This document shows positions 44,208 to 53,444 of a stretch of DNA of 64,000 bases, in pieces (position 1 is the first letter of the stretch; the number at the start of each line of letters is the position of its first letter). A program made the translations under genes and the position numbers. The stretch comes from a bacterium (GTDB lineage Bacteria > UBA8248), in the NCBI GenBank assembly GCA_022828125.1, contig JAJEJD010000018.1, forward strand, positions 186,001-250,000, written 5' to 3'. Under the pieces are notes generated by a model that did not search any database, had not been told where the DNA came from, and was given only the letters and a program-made list of their open reading frames with translations.

Positions 44208-44740
44208 GTGGGGCGCCTTTGAGGACAGTTCACAATATCCGTTTCGCTCTGCTGCTGAGCATTTTTCTATTAGTGGGCTGTGGCTACGAACTCGAAGGAA
44301 CCTTACGTCCCAAGAAACTCGAAGCGGTGCAGACCATTTCGATATCACCATTCCAGAACCATACCAACGAACCGGGCCTTGGGCGCGCCGTTACGAAAGC
44401 GATGAGGGGAAGATTCTTGCGGGACGGCCGCCTCCGGATTTCCGACTCCCCCGATGCGGACATCGCTCTCGAAGGTGTTGTGCGCGAATATCGTCTCTCT
44501 CCGATTGGCTTCACCCAGGCTGACAGAGTTCAGCAATACCGCGTCGTCGTGCGCACCCGAATACGTCTACATGACAAAGGGCGGAGGAAATTACTCATCA
44601 ATCAGGATTTGGAGTCCTATGCCGAATTCGCCATTTCATCATCGATAGCGCAAAGCGACACGAGCCGCTCGAACGCCAATCAACAAGCGGCCGATTCTTT
44701 ATCGAAAGACGTCGTCAGCCTCGTGTTAGAGGGCTTTTAG
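44204..44740 (+). CDS. lptE: LPS-assembly lipoprotein LptE
   Basis: A 178-residue lipoprotein: signal helix at 13-24 and lipobox LVGCGYELEG with Cys26. The body matches LptE/RlpB-like proteins (TISISPFQNHTNEPGLGRAV; ALEGVVREYRLSPIGF). LptE plugs the LptD barrel in the outer membrane and helps deliver LPS. Its place directly before holA is the usual one. The TTG start overlaps the upstream stop. Confidence 0.85.
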   Translation: MSGAPLRTVHNIRFALLLSIFLLVGCGYELEGTLRPKKLEAVQTISISPFQNHTNEPGLGRAVTKAMRGRFLRDGRLRISDSPDADIALEGVVREYRLSPIGFTQADRVQQYRVVVRTRIRLHDKGRRKLLINQDLESYAEFAISSSIAQSDTSRSNANQQAADSLSKDVVSLVLEGF

Positions 44741-44741
44741 A

Positions 44742-45785
44742 TTGGCCCGGAGCCGCAAAAAGCCGAAGAGTTCCCTGGCAGCGCTCTCCAATGTCCAAAA
44801 CGCGCCGACGCAACCCATATACCTTTTGGAAGGCGAAGACTCTTTTTTACGGGATGCATACCTGCGCGTCATTCGACTCAAGGTTCTTGGTGATGGGCCG
44901 GATGATTTCAACCATGACCGTTTCGACTGGGCCGAGGCCGGTGCGCCCACCATCATCACCACTGCCCAGACGATGCCATTCATGGCGGAGAAGCGCCTCA
45001 TCGAAATCCTCAATTTCACCAGACCGGGTGAGAAGGATGAATCCATCTTTCTCTCTTACCTCGACCACCCATCCGCGTCCACGGCTCTGGTATTTTGCGT
45101 GGAAAACGTCGACATGCGTACCACTTTCTTCCAACGCCTCTCGAAGGCGAGTCTGGTTTGTCGGGTCGATACCCTGGAGGGGGAGGAATTAAAGAAATGG
45201 CTTCACGGGCGCGCCGTGGAGTTGGGGTTCGAGTTGCGGCCGGAGGCCGCCGATATGTTGGTCGCCATGGTCAAACCTTCCATGATGAGGCTCAGTACCG
45301 AGCTCGAGAAGATCGCCTCATATGTGATGCCGGGAACGCTCGCCGGTGAGGAGGAGATTCGCGAAATCGTCGGCCACTCCAAAGAAGAATTGCTCTATAA
45401 GCTGGGTGATTCACTCAGCCAGGGGAGTTTGGGTGGGACGCTCGTTCTCTTGCGCCGGATGATGGAAACCGAACACCCCGTCATGTTCATCGGGTTGTTG
45501 CGCAATCTGATTCGGCGTTGGACGATTTCAAAGGCCTTGCTCAGAAGTGGCCGGGGCGCCCAGGAAATCTCTCAGGTGCTGGGTCTGCAGCCCTTCGTGG
45601 CGAGGAGGCTTGAAAGTCAGGTCAGGGGATTGCGTTCCGCTTACTTGCGCGAGTTATACGGGAAACTGCTTCAAGTGGATCGCAAGCTCAAGCGGACGAG
45701 CGACATGAAGGTCGCCCGTCAGACGCTGGAATTGTTTTTGGTGGATGTGCGGTCCTCCAGAAGCGGGACGCACAAGGTTGTTTAG
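44742..45785 (+). CDS. holA: DNA polymerase III delta subunit
   Basis: A 347-residue clamp-loader subunit that opens the beta clamp. PIYLLEGEDSFLRDAYLRVI near the start and TAQTMPFMAEKRLIEILNF are typical; the AAA-like domain is followed by the lid and collar helices, with IREIVGHSKEELLYKLGDSL and LELFLVDVRS near the end. TTG start at 44742, 1 base after lptE. It converges on rpsT with stops directly adjacent. Confidence 0.93.
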   Translation: MARSRKKPKSSLAALSNVQNAPTQPIYLLEGEDSFLRDAYLRVIRLKVLGDGPDDFNHDRFDWAEAGAPTIITTAQTMPFMAEKRLIEILNFTRPGEKDESIFLSYLDHPSASTALVFCVENVDMRTTFFQRLSKASLVCRVDTLEGEELKKWLHGRAVELGFELRPEAADMLVAMVKPSMMRLSTELEKIASYVMPGTLAGEEEIREIVGHSKEELLYKLGDSLSQGSLGGTLVLLRRMMETEHPVMFIGLLRNLIRRWTISKALLRSGRGAQEISQVLGLQPFVARRLESQVRGLRSAYLRELYGKLLQVDRKLKRTSDMKVARQTLELFLVDVRSSRSGTHKVV

Positions 45786-46043
45786 TTATTTCGAAGAGGC
45801 CGCATGAACTCGCTTGGCCAATCTTCCCGCATGTCTCGACGCTGTTTTTTTGTGGATAATTCCTTTGGTGGCTGCGCGATCCAATTGCGACTGGGCTTTT
45901 TTCAGCAACTCTTCGGGGTTTTCTTCACTATTCACCAAGACTTGTTTGATGGTATTGCGAAATTGAGTCCGAATAGCGCGGTTTCTGGCGCGGCGAACGA
46001 TATTCTGGCGATTGCGCTTCTTGGCCGAACGAATATGTGGCAA
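45786..46043 (-). CDS. rpsT: 30S ribosomal protein S20
   Basis: An 85-residue basic helical protein: MPHIRSAKKRNRQNIVRRAR and KGIIHKKTASRHAGRLAKRV are the S20 signatures. It binds 16S rRNA early in assembly. It is transcribed alone from its own promoter at about 46134-46107 and ends exactly where holA ends, an isolated minus-strand gene in a plus-strand region. Confidence 0.96.
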   Translation of the reverse strand: MPHIRSAKKRNRQNIVRRARNRAIRTQFRNTIKQVLVNSEENPEELLKKAQSQLDRAATKGIIHKKTASRHAGRLAKRVHAASSK

Positions 46044-46106
46044 TTTGTTTCATTCTCCGTAAAGATGGTTGAAAAGTCTCTCTTGAGGCTGTTCCACAGC
46101 CCCGGT

Positions 46107-46134
46107 AAAATACCACGGAACAAAGGGTTGTCAA
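46107..46134 (-). promoter_or_regulatory. Sigma-70 promoter of rpsT
   Basis: On the minus strand TTGACA (46134-46129), 16 bases, then TATTTT (46112-46107). The -35 is perfect and the -10 matches 4 of 6. The leader would be about 55 bases to the ATG at 46043. S20 is often autoregulated through its leader, but no specific element was identified. Confidence 0.65.
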
Positions 46135-46161
46135 GCTCACCGCCCTGGTGTCAGGAACTCT

Positions 46162-47841
46162 GTGACCACGCCACCTGAATCCTCTAATCCGGGACGAGAA
46201 GAAAATGCTTTTGCCGCTGCGCCGGTAGGGAATGGCGATTCCCCGACGGAGGAGAGTATTTCCAGGTTTGCGGGTCCAGTCAGCCTGGCGACTCTCATCA
46301 GTCGCGTTGCGGGTTTTTTCCGGGATTTGCTCATCGCCAAATTCTTTGGCGCCGCGATGATGGCCGATGCTTTTTTCGTCGCATTTGCGATTCCCAATCT
46401 TTTCAGGCGCATGTTTATGGAAGGGGCGCTGAGTTCCTCGTTTCTTCCCGTTTACTCCGACGTGCGTGAGCAATCCGGGCCCAAAGAGGCAAAAAAATTC
46501 GCCGGCGGCATGTTGGTGTTTCTCATCTTCGCGGGAAGCGCGGGTTGCGCTATAGGGATCTGGTTTGCTGACCCTTTGATGAGAGCGCTGGCGCCTGGTT
46601 TTTCGAGTAACCCGGAAAAACTGGAACTCGCGGCGCAACTCACCAGAATCATGTTTCCGTTCATCGTTTTTATCGGCCTGTGGGCGGTCGCAGCCGGTAT
46701 GTTGAACGCGGCGCGCCGCTTCTTCGTGCCTGCTCTTGCGCCCGCGCTCCAGAACGTGGTCATCATCATCGCCCTTTTATTGGCGGGTTATTTCTTGAGC
46801 AGGGCGGAGGCAATCCGCTGGCTCGCCTGGGCCGTCGTAATTGGCGGAGCGGCGCAGTTTTTCTTCCAGCTCCCCTTCATGGGGAAGTTGCGAATTTTAC
46901 CGCTTCCCTCTATTCCCTGGAGGGTGGAGGGTGTCGGTAGATGCTTGGCGCTGATGGGACCGGCGGCTCTTGGAGGCGCTATTTTTCAAATCAACGTTCT
47001 CGTCGACAGGTGGCTGGCTTCGTTCCTCGCGGAAGGCTCCATTTCTTATCTCTACTATGCGAACCGATTGGTTCAGCTCCCTCATGGCATATTGAGTCTC
47101 GCGGTGGTGTCCGCCGTTTTGCCGGTATTGTCTGATTATGCGGCGCAAAACAGGGAAAATTCCGCATCTGGAGATTCCGAGCGCAACGCCATGCTCGAGG
47201 CGGGGCGCCTGACGCTGTTCATCACCATTCCCTCTACATTCGGACTGATGGTTTTAGCCCATCCGATCATGGAAGTTATTTTCGAGCGGGGCGCCTTTAC
47301 GCAAAACCATACCGTTGCGAGCGCAGCCGCTCTGCGGGCGTACGCGGCGGGGTTGATGTTTTTCGGGATCACGAGACTTTTGGCCGGGGTGTTTCACGCT
47401 CGATTGAACACGAGTTTTCCGGTGAAGTGCGCCAATTTCGCTGTCCTCGCCAACGTGGTCCTCAGCGTCGCCCTGATGTTCCCTCTTGGGTTCGTCGGCC
47501 TCGCGCTCGCCACGTCGTGCTCGAGCGCCTTGAACGCGGTGCTGTTATTGAGAGGTGTTATGCGGGAGTGGAGCGGTTTTCCGAAAAGGGAGTTGGCTCA
47601 TTCCCTGAGCAGGCTTCTGGCGCTTGGAATCTTGACGGGAGTCCTCGCATATTTCGTTCACCTTCAACTCGTTCATCTGCAATTGTGGGATGCGGAGCGC
47701 TCGTCGGCCCTCAAATTGGCGATGATGATGCTCGAGGTATCCCTGGCTGCCTGCTTCTATATTTTCATGGCGAAAAAGATCGACGCTTCTTCTTATGAAA
47801 CCTGGCGCCGTTTCACTCGCCTCACATGGAGAAAATCCTGA
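46162..47841 (+). CDS. murJ: Lipid II flippase MurJ
   Basis: A 559-residue MOP-superfamily protein with about 14 hydrophobic segments that flips lipid II to the periplasm. The family block SRVAGFFRDLLIAKFFGAAM followed by ADAFFVAFAIPNLFRRMFME and EGALSSSFLPVY is unmistakable. A roughly 35-residue soluble leader precedes the first helix. The GTG start at 46162 is about 30 bases beyond the divergent rpsT promoter. The end overlaps xerD by 16 bases. Confidence 0.95.
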   Translation: MTTPPESSNPGREENAFAAAPVGNGDSPTEESISRFAGPVSLATLISRVAGFFRDLLIAKFFGAAMMADAFFVAFAIPNLFRRMFMEGALSSSFLPVYSDVREQSGPKEAKKFAGGMLVFLIFAGSAGCAIGIWFADPLMRALAPGFSSNPEKLELAAQLTRIMFPFIVFIGLWAVAAGMLNAARRFFVPALAPALQNVVIIIALLLAGYFLSRAEAIRWLAWAVVIGGAAQFFFQLPFMGKLRILPLPSIPWRVEGVGRCLALMGPAALGGAIFQINVLVDRWLASFLAEGSISYLYYANRLVQLPHGILSLAVVSAVLPVLSDYAAQNRENSASGDSERNAMLEAGRLTLFITIPSTFGLMVLAHPIMEVIFERGAFTQNHTVASAAALRAYAAGLMFFGITRLLAGVFHARLNTSFPVKCANFAVLANVVLSVALMFPLGFVGLALATSCSSALNAVLLLRGVMREWSGFPKRELAHSLSRLLALGILTGVLAYFVHLQLVHLQLWDAERSSALKLAMMMLEVSLAACFYIFMAKKIDASSYETWRRFTRLTWRKS

Positions 47842-48818
47842 GCAATGGGGATCATGCGGTGACAAAGGAAAAAATATCGGCTGAAGAGCACGAAAAAAAG
47901 AATCAGGTTTCGCTGGATACGAGCCTGGTCGATATCTTAGGAACTTTCAGGGATTTCCTTCTTATCGAGCGTCGCCGCGCGGTGAATACCGTCGAGAGTT
48001 ACGGGCGCGACGTCGAATCGTTTTTCTGCTGGCTCCAGGAAAAAGAGGACGTTTCACCGGCGAATTGGTCGAAGAGCAGCGTCATCGATTATCTCAAGGA
48101 TAAACGGGAGAAGGGAAAATCGGACACCACGCTGCGGCGGCACCTGGCGTCCATCCGCGCGCTTGTCAGGTTGTTGGTTCGCGACGGATACGTAAAGGAG
48201 GATTTTACGGCGGACATCATGCAGCCCTCGAAATGGAAGCGTTTGCCCAAGACGCTTTCGCAGGAAGATATGTCCAAGATTTTGCTTGCGCCTGACGACA
48301 AAACACCACAGGCGGTGCGGGACAGGGCGATGCTCGAGCTTTTGTATGCCACCGGCATGCGCGTCAGTGAGATCATTCGACTCAAACTCAACCAAGTTGA
48401 ACTTGAATCGGGTTTTTGCATTGTTCACGGAAAGGGGGATAAATCCCGCCTTGTTCCCATAGGAGATGCAGCGAAAGATATGCTTGCGGATTATCTTGGC
48501 GCCGCTAGACAGAGTCTGCTGCGCGCCCGGAAATCGGATTATGTGTTTCTCACGGGCCGGGGAGGACCCATGACCCGCCAAGCCTTTTGGGCGCGGGTGA
48601 AGAGATGGGCCAAAGAAGCAGGTGTGGACAAAAGCGTGAGCCCCCATGTGTTTCGACACAGCTTTGCGACTCATTTGCTCAATCACGGGGCCGATCTGCG
48701 GGCCGTTCAGGCGATGCTCGGACATTCGGATATTTCCACCACCGAGGTCTACACGCATGTAGATAGGCAAAAACTGCGGGGACTCTTGGACAAGAGCCAC
48801 CCGAGGGGTAGGGAATAA
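47826..48818 (+). CDS. xerD: XerC/XerD-type tyrosine recombinase
   Basis: A 330-residue recombinase with the full catalytic set: Arg179 (ATGMRVSEI), Lys203 (GKGDKSR), His274 and Arg277 (HVFRHSFATH), His300 (MLGHSD) and Tyr309 (TTEVYTHVD). An N-terminal SAM-like core-binding domain lies at about 35-125. Full length and coupling to murJ suggest housekeeping chromosome-dimer resolution rather than a mobile integrase. XerC versus XerD cannot be settled without a dif site. The first 30 residues are extra. Confidence 0.9.
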   Translation: MEKILSNGDHAVTKEKISAEEHEKKNQVSLDTSLVDILGTFRDFLLIERRRAVNTVESYGRDVESFFCWLQEKEDVSPANWSKSSVIDYLKDKREKGKSDTTLRRHLASIRALVRLLVRDGYVKEDFTADIMQPSKWKRLPKTLSQEDMSKILLAPDDKTPQAVRDRAMLELLYATGMRVSEIIRLKLNQVELESGFCIVHGKGDKSRLVPIGDAAKDMLADYLGAARQSLLRARKSDYVFLTGRGGPMTRQAFWARVKRWAKEAGVDKSVSPHVFRHSFATHLLNHGADLRAVQAMLGHSDISTTEVYTHVDRQKLRGLLDKSHPRGRE

Positions 48819-48940
48819 AAGGCGAAATAAAAATAGAGTTCTTTTGTTGACGCCTGAAATTCTGGGGCGTACGATCGAATGGCGTATGGAGCTTGGGTTT
48901 TCGAAAGCCGACACATGCAAATACGGGGAGCCTGAATCTT

Positions 48941-49897
48941 TTGGCGACGAGGATGTCTGCAAGCCCGCTGGCCGGGCCGGATAGGCTGGTTCATATCATT
49001 GGAAATCAGGATGAATCCCTCAAGGCCGTAGAGAGGGCGTTTGACGTAAAAATCAGAATTGCATCAGAGGGGTTCGTGGTTGAAGGCCCGCCCGATGCCG
49101 CCGAGAAGGCCCGACTGTTCCTGGATGAGTTGACGGAATGCGTGGAGGAGGGATTTCGGTTCGACCCGTTGAACGTCAAGACGCTGGCCCAGGCCGTTGC
49201 GCTTGAACAAGACGTTACGCTTCGTTCCCTGGTGACGAATCGGATATCGGTTTCATCGAAGAAACGGTACGTCGTTCCCAAGGGCCCGGTCCAGAGTGAA
49301 TACATCAGGGCGATTCGTGAAAAGGGAGTGACATTCGGAATCGGGCCGGCCGGAACGGGGAAAACCTATCTGGCCATGGCTTTGGCGGTTTCCGGGTTGC
49401 TGGAGAAGGCATACGCCCGCATTGTGTTGACGAGGCCGGTTGTGGAGGCAGGCGAGAAGCTCGGGTTTTTGCCTGGTGATTTGCAGGAGAAGGTGAACCC
49501 ATATCTCAGGCCGCTGTTTGACGCGCTGAACGATATGGTGGAATTCGAGCGGGTGGAGCGTTTCATTCAAAGGGGTGAGATAGAGATCGCGCCACTCGCA
49601 TATATGAGAGGTCGTTCGCTGAATGATTCTTTCATCATATTGGATGAGGCGCAGAACACGACGCCCGAGCAGATGAAAATGTTCCTCACCCGCCTCGGCA
49701 CCCGGAGCAAAGCGGTCGTAACGGGGGACATTACGCAAATCGATTTGCCCGAAACCTCCGGCTGCGGGCTGATTCACGCTCAAGACGTCTTGGGAGATTT
49801 AGGGGAAGTTTCTTTCGTCTATTTCAGTGAACGAGATGTGGTTCGCACGCAATTGGTGAGAAAAATCGTTTCTGCATACGAGGCCCACAGTTTATAG
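48941..49897 (+). CDS. PhoH-family ATPase
   Basis: A PhoH-like protein of about 318 residues (the frame can begin as early as TTG 48893). An N-terminal KH-like segment (about 15-85: LVHIIGNQDESLKAVERAFD) precedes the P-loop GIGPAGTGKTYLAMALAV, then VLTRPVVEAGEKLGFLPGDL, Walker B FIILDEAQNTTPEQMKMFLT and TRLGTRSKAVVTGDITQIDL. TTG 48941 is favoured by GGGGAG 10 bases upstream; ATG 48953 is an alternative. PhoH next to PgpH and YbeY is a conserved cluster linked with RNA processing. Confidence 0.92.
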   Translation: MATRMSASPLAGPDRLVHIIGNQDESLKAVERAFDVKIRIASEGFVVEGPPDAAEKARLFLDELTECVEEGFRFDPLNVKTLAQAVALEQDVTLRSLVTNRISVSSKKRYVVPKGPVQSEYIRAIREKGVTFGIGPAGTGKTYLAMALAVSGLLEKAYARIVLTRPVVEAGEKLGFLPGDLQEKVNPYLRPLFDALNDMVEFERVERFIQRGEIEIAPLAYMRGRSLNDSFIILDEAQNTTPEQMKMFLTRLGTRSKAVVTGDITQIDLPETSGCGLIHAQDVLGDLGEVSFVYFSERDVVRTQLVRKIVSAYEAHSL

Positions 49898-49996
49898 GCG
49901 AGTTCTCCGAAGAGTGCTTGCAATGCCGGGGGCGTTCACATATAGCCGATACGTCCACGATCCCTTCGTTGCGGAAGGATTCTGGAGGTTGATCGC

Positions 49997-52483
49997 GTGA
50001 TCCATCGAGCCGGCGTCGGGAAAACTGCCGGAAAACCCAAAAACATCTTTTTGCGTCTACTGGCGTCGGCGGGACGCTCGCTCACGGATTGCGCCCTGGC
50101 GTTTGCAGACACCAGGGCTTATCCATGGATTCTGGGCGGAACGCTCGCCGTTGTGCTCTCTTTTCTGCTCACAACCGATCTTTCGGCGCCACGCGTGTCT
50201 TTCGAGGTGGGTGATGTCGTTCCCAGGGACATTAAAGCCCCGCAGGATATGCGCGTGGTCGATCCCATCGCCACGAATGCGAAACGCCAGGCAGCCAGAG
50301 ATAAAGTCCTGCCCCGTTACGATATAGATACCCAACTGTCAAAAGTCGTTTTGAGCAGATTGAACGGCGCTTTTGAGTCAATACAGCGGACGGTAGACAA
50401 AGAGCTCGAGAGGGTGAAAACCGAGCGGTTGGCTATACGGGCCAAACAGAAGAGTCCGCCGCTTTTCTCCGAGTCGGAAGCTTACCGGGAAATGTATGCT
50501 GCACCCGCCTTTATCAAGGCGGAGGGTGCGTTTCATAAGCTTGTGGGCGGTACGGTTCCAAAGAAATTCTCGGATTGGTTGAGAGAGCAGAGATTTGCAA
50601 ACTGGGTACAGGAGGATATCGCCAAGCTGTTGCGGGTAGCATATTCAAACCAAATTGTGAGCGATAAGCGTTTATACGCCACCCATGCGGCGAAAGGGAT
50701 CACGGCGCGCGATATTCGAACGGGGAATCGCGTCTCCGTCAGCCCGTCCATGAATCCTCTGGAACTCAGGCAGGTCGATAAACTGCTCAAGCAGGAAACT
50801 CGCAAGATGTCCCTCAGGGTTCCACTGCGTGTTCGGGCTCTGCTGGTCTCCCAGGTTTTAAAGATGGTTCAGCCAACGTTGACGTTCAACAACAGGGCGA
50901 CTCTGGAGAGCAGGGAAAAGACCGCGGCCTCCGTCCTTCCTGTTTCCGAGGTGCTAAAACAAGGGGAGATGATCGTTCGCGAGGGAGAACGGTTGAGCGA
51001 AGGACAAATTGTAAAACTCAAGAGTTTGGAGAAAATCTACCGACAAAGCCATGTGATCGGCAATTTCACCGGCACGGCTTTGGTGATTTTCATTCTGCTC
51101 ATCTTGGCATGGATTTGTGTGCAGAAATACGATGTGAGTTTCTTGTCATCGCAAAACAACGTCACACTTTTTGTAATACTGCTTTTGAGCCAGGTTGTTT
51201 TGCTGAAATTGGGCATTCTCTTCTCCGAAGTATTGCATGAAACTTTCCGGGGGATCCCGCTCCATTCGTTTTACTATGTTATTCCATTTTGCTCTGCTTC
51301 TCTTCTTGCAGCTGTTTTGCTGGGACGCTCATCGGCGGTATTGATGGCGATTTTCTCCGCCGTTCTGACCGGACTGATTTTGCCGAATCACATCAATTTC
51401 AGCATCGTCGCTCTCGGTGGCGGCGTACTGGCGGCCATCCGGTGGAAAGAATACCGGCGCAGGACTTCCGTGCTCATCGTAGCGTTCATGCTGGGTTTGT
51501 TGGGCGCTGCGCTCGCCCTGGGTTTCAATATGCAAGAGGGTTTCAGCGCCGCAATCATGCAGTGGACGGATATTCCCATCGCCTTGCTCGGCGGCCTTTC
51601 GAACGTCATCATCGTCGCGGGGGCCATGCCCCTGCTCGAGTCGATTTTCAAACTCACGACCGACATGCGTCTTCTGGAGTTGGCCGACCAGAATCACCCG
51701 CTATTGAGAAAGATGGTCGTCAGCGCGCCGGGCACCTATCACCACAGCCTTCTCGTAGGCAACCTGGCGGAGGAGGCGTCCGAGGCGACCGGCGCGAATC
51801 CGCTACTAACCCGTGTAGGTGCGTATTTCCACGATATCGGTAAGATGATGAAGCCGGAATATTTCATCGAAAACCAGGGGCGGGAGAACCGTCACGATAA
51901 ACTGAAACCCAACATGAGCGCGCTCATCCTTATCAGCCATGTAAAAGAGGGAGTAGAACTTGCCAAAAGCCATCAACTGCCCAAAGAAATTATCGATTTG
52001 ATTCAGCAACATCATGGCACATCCTTGATTCGGTTCTTTTACGAGAAAGCGAAGAACCAAAATGGGGATGGCGTGACAGAAGAGTTTTTTCGCTATCCGG
52101 GGCCAAGACCTCAGACGAAAGAGGCGGGCATCCTGATGTTGGCCGATATGGTGGAGGCATCGTCGCACTCGCTTTCGGATCATTCTCATGGGCGCCTCAG
52201 CGCTTTGGTGGATAGAATCGTCCAGAGTGCTTTTGCAGAGGGGCAGTTGGATAATTGCAGCCTCACGCTCAGGGATTTGAGCAACATTCAGAACGCTTTC
52301 ATGCGCGTTTTGGTAGGCATTCATCATCACCGGATTCATTATCCAGGGCAGGAAGACGCTCCTAAGAAAGGAGCTGCGAATGGAAGTCCTCATCAAAAAC
52401 CAGCAAAAGCTGTTCGCGCTGGATCGCAAAGCGCTGAAGCAACGTTTGGAAGTCATACGGAAAGCTCTCCAGTCCGAAGATGA
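49997..52483 (+). CDS. pgpH: 7TM-HD cyclic-di-AMP phosphodiesterase, PgpH-like
   Basis: An 828-residue membrane phosphohydrolase. One helix at about 45-60, an extracytoplasmic 7TMR-HDED domain (about 65-345), seven hydrophobic helices (about 350-530), and a cytoplasmic HD domain with YHHSLLVGNLAEEASEAT, the HD pair in AYFHDIGKMMKPEYFIENQ and QQHHGTS. Homologues hydrolyse c-di-AMP. The last 35 residues (after about 793) are encoded entirely inside ybeY in another frame and look like a read-on tail. GTG start at 49997, upstream of ybeY as usual. Confidence 0.9.
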   Translation: MIHRAGVGKTAGKPKNIFLRLLASAGRSLTDCALAFADTRAYPWILGGTLAVVLSFLLTTDLSAPRVSFEVGDVVPRDIKAPQDMRVVDPIATNAKRQAARDKVLPRYDIDTQLSKVVLSRLNGAFESIQRTVDKELERVKTERLAIRAKQKSPPLFSESEAYREMYAAPAFIKAEGAFHKLVGGTVPKKFSDWLREQRFANWVQEDIAKLLRVAYSNQIVSDKRLYATHAAKGITARDIRTGNRVSVSPSMNPLELRQVDKLLKQETRKMSLRVPLRVRALLVSQVLKMVQPTLTFNNRATLESREKTAASVLPVSEVLKQGEMIVREGERLSEGQIVKLKSLEKIYRQSHVIGNFTGTALVIFILLILAWICVQKYDVSFLSSQNNVTLFVILLLSQVVLLKLGILFSEVLHETFRGIPLHSFYYVIPFCSASLLAAVLLGRSSAVLMAIFSAVLTGLILPNHINFSIVALGGGVLAAIRWKEYRRRTSVLIVAFMLGLLGAALALGFNMQEGFSAAIMQWTDIPIALLGGLSNVIIVAGAMPLLESIFKLTTDMRLLELADQNHPLLRKMVVSAPGTYHHSLLVGNLAEEASEATGANPLLTRVGAYFHDIGKMMKPEYFIENQGRENRHDKLKPNMSALILISHVKEGVELAKSHQLPKEIIDLIQQHHGTSLIRFFYEKAKNQNGDGVTEEFFRYPGPRPQTKEAGILMLADMVEASSHSLSDHSHGRLSALVDRIVQSAFAEGQLDNCSLTLRDLSNIQNAFMRVLVGIHHHRIHYPGQEDAPKKGAANGSPHQKPAKAVRAGSQSAEATFGSHTESSPVRR

Positions 52484-52862
52484 CGGGTTCAGCATCGTAT
52501 TTATCCGAGACGAGGAGATGCGAGCGTTAAATTCTCGATATCGGCGGGAAGATGAAACAACGGATGTGTTGGCTTTTCCGCCGGCGGATTTCTTTCCGTT
52601 CGTGGGTGAACAAAAGGGGGAAGAGACATTTTTAGGAGAAGTAGTCATCTGCGTGGATGAGGTGCTTCGCCAAGCGGAGGCCGAAGCGGTGGATTACGGA
52701 GTCTTGGCGGAGCGTCTGCTCGTACATGGTCTTCTGCACCTCAAGGGGTTTGACCATTACACGGAGTCTGAATCTGCGCGCATGGGTGAGGAAGAAAAAA
52801 GAATGGCCTTTCTGCTTGATGGAGAGTGGCTCTATCGGCAAAAGCGTGAAAATTTCGAATAG
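52380..52862 (+). CDS. ybeY: Endoribonuclease YbeY (rRNA maturation factor)
   Basis: A 160-residue metalloprotein with zinc ligands His116, His120 and His126 (HGLLHLKGFDH) and the conserved RYRREDETTDVLAFP block. It takes part in 16S 3'-end maturation and ribosome quality control. ATG 52380 has AAAGGAG upstream at good spacing, so the 104-base overlap with pgpH is probably real. Followed by a LapA-like gene after a 181-bp gap in which nothing was recognised. Confidence 0.93.
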   Translation: MEVLIKNQQKLFALDRKALKQRLEVIRKALQSEDDGFSIVFIRDEEMRALNSRYRREDETTDVLAFPPADFFPFVGEQKGEETFLGEVVICVDEVLRQAEAEAVDYGVLAERLLVHGLLHLKGFDHYTESESARMGEEEKRMAFLLDGEWLYRQKRENFE

Positions 52863-53043
52863 ATAATTGTGGGTGCCATGACGCAGGAATTTGGAGTCAT
52901 TTGCACATTGTTTCTCGTTGGAGAGAACATAATCTCTTGCCCGTTCTCGCTGGCGTGCGGGTGATTTCTGGGAATTTAGAAACGACCTGCAATCAAATCC
53001 GCCCCGATTTTGAAATCTGAAACCTGATAGGCTTGGTAGTGAT

Positions 53044-53442
53044 ATGGGTAGCCTTCGACTCATCATCGGCTTGATTTTGGCATTGGCGATATCGAGCTTC
53101 GGCGTCATCAACATGAAGCCGGTGACCGTTGCCTACTATCAGGGCAGCGTCAACTTGCCTCTTTTTTATGTTCTGCTGGCTGTGTTTGTATGCGGGTTCA
53201 TGGTGGCATGGCTTGGCGGGGTATTGGACAGATTGAAGTTCAGGGGTCAGATAGGAAAATTAAAGCGGGAAGTCAAGACGTTAGAGAGTAATCTGGATGA
53301 GGTGCGGGAGCAAAGCGGCAAGCTTCTTACGATGGGAAATACACAAGACGATGAATCCGTTGCCGCACGTGATGAACCCACGTCAAAAACGGATCCGAAG
53401 TCTCAGATCAGCCTGTCCCCCCGCGAATCGAAGGCGGAGTAG
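53044..53442 (+). CDS. LapA-domain (DUF1049) membrane protein
   Basis: A 132-residue protein with two transmembrane helices (about 3-22 and 39-60) in the LapA/YciS pattern: LRLIIGLILALAISSFGVIN and PLFYVLLAVFVCGFMVAWLG, followed by a coiled-coil stretch with GQIGKLKREVKTLESNLDEV and a polar tail. In E. coli LapA/LapB take part in regulating LPS synthesis through LpxC turnover, which is notable given the lpxC fusion 6 kb downstream; no lapB TPR protein is adjacent. mutS follows after 2 bases. Confidence 0.82.
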   Translation: MGSLRLIIGLILALAISSFGVINMKPVTVAYYQGSVNLPLFYVLLAVFVCGFMVAWLGGVLDRLKFRGQIGKLKREVKTLESNLDEVREQSGKLLTMGNTQDDESVAARDEPTSKTDPKSQISLSPRESKAE

Positions 53443-53444
53443 GC

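Noticed and set aside
47826-48818. Tyrosine recombinase as the integrase of a genomic island
   Set aside because: It overlaps murJ, has housekeeping XerC/D length, and no att-like repeats, tRNA or phage genes are nearby.
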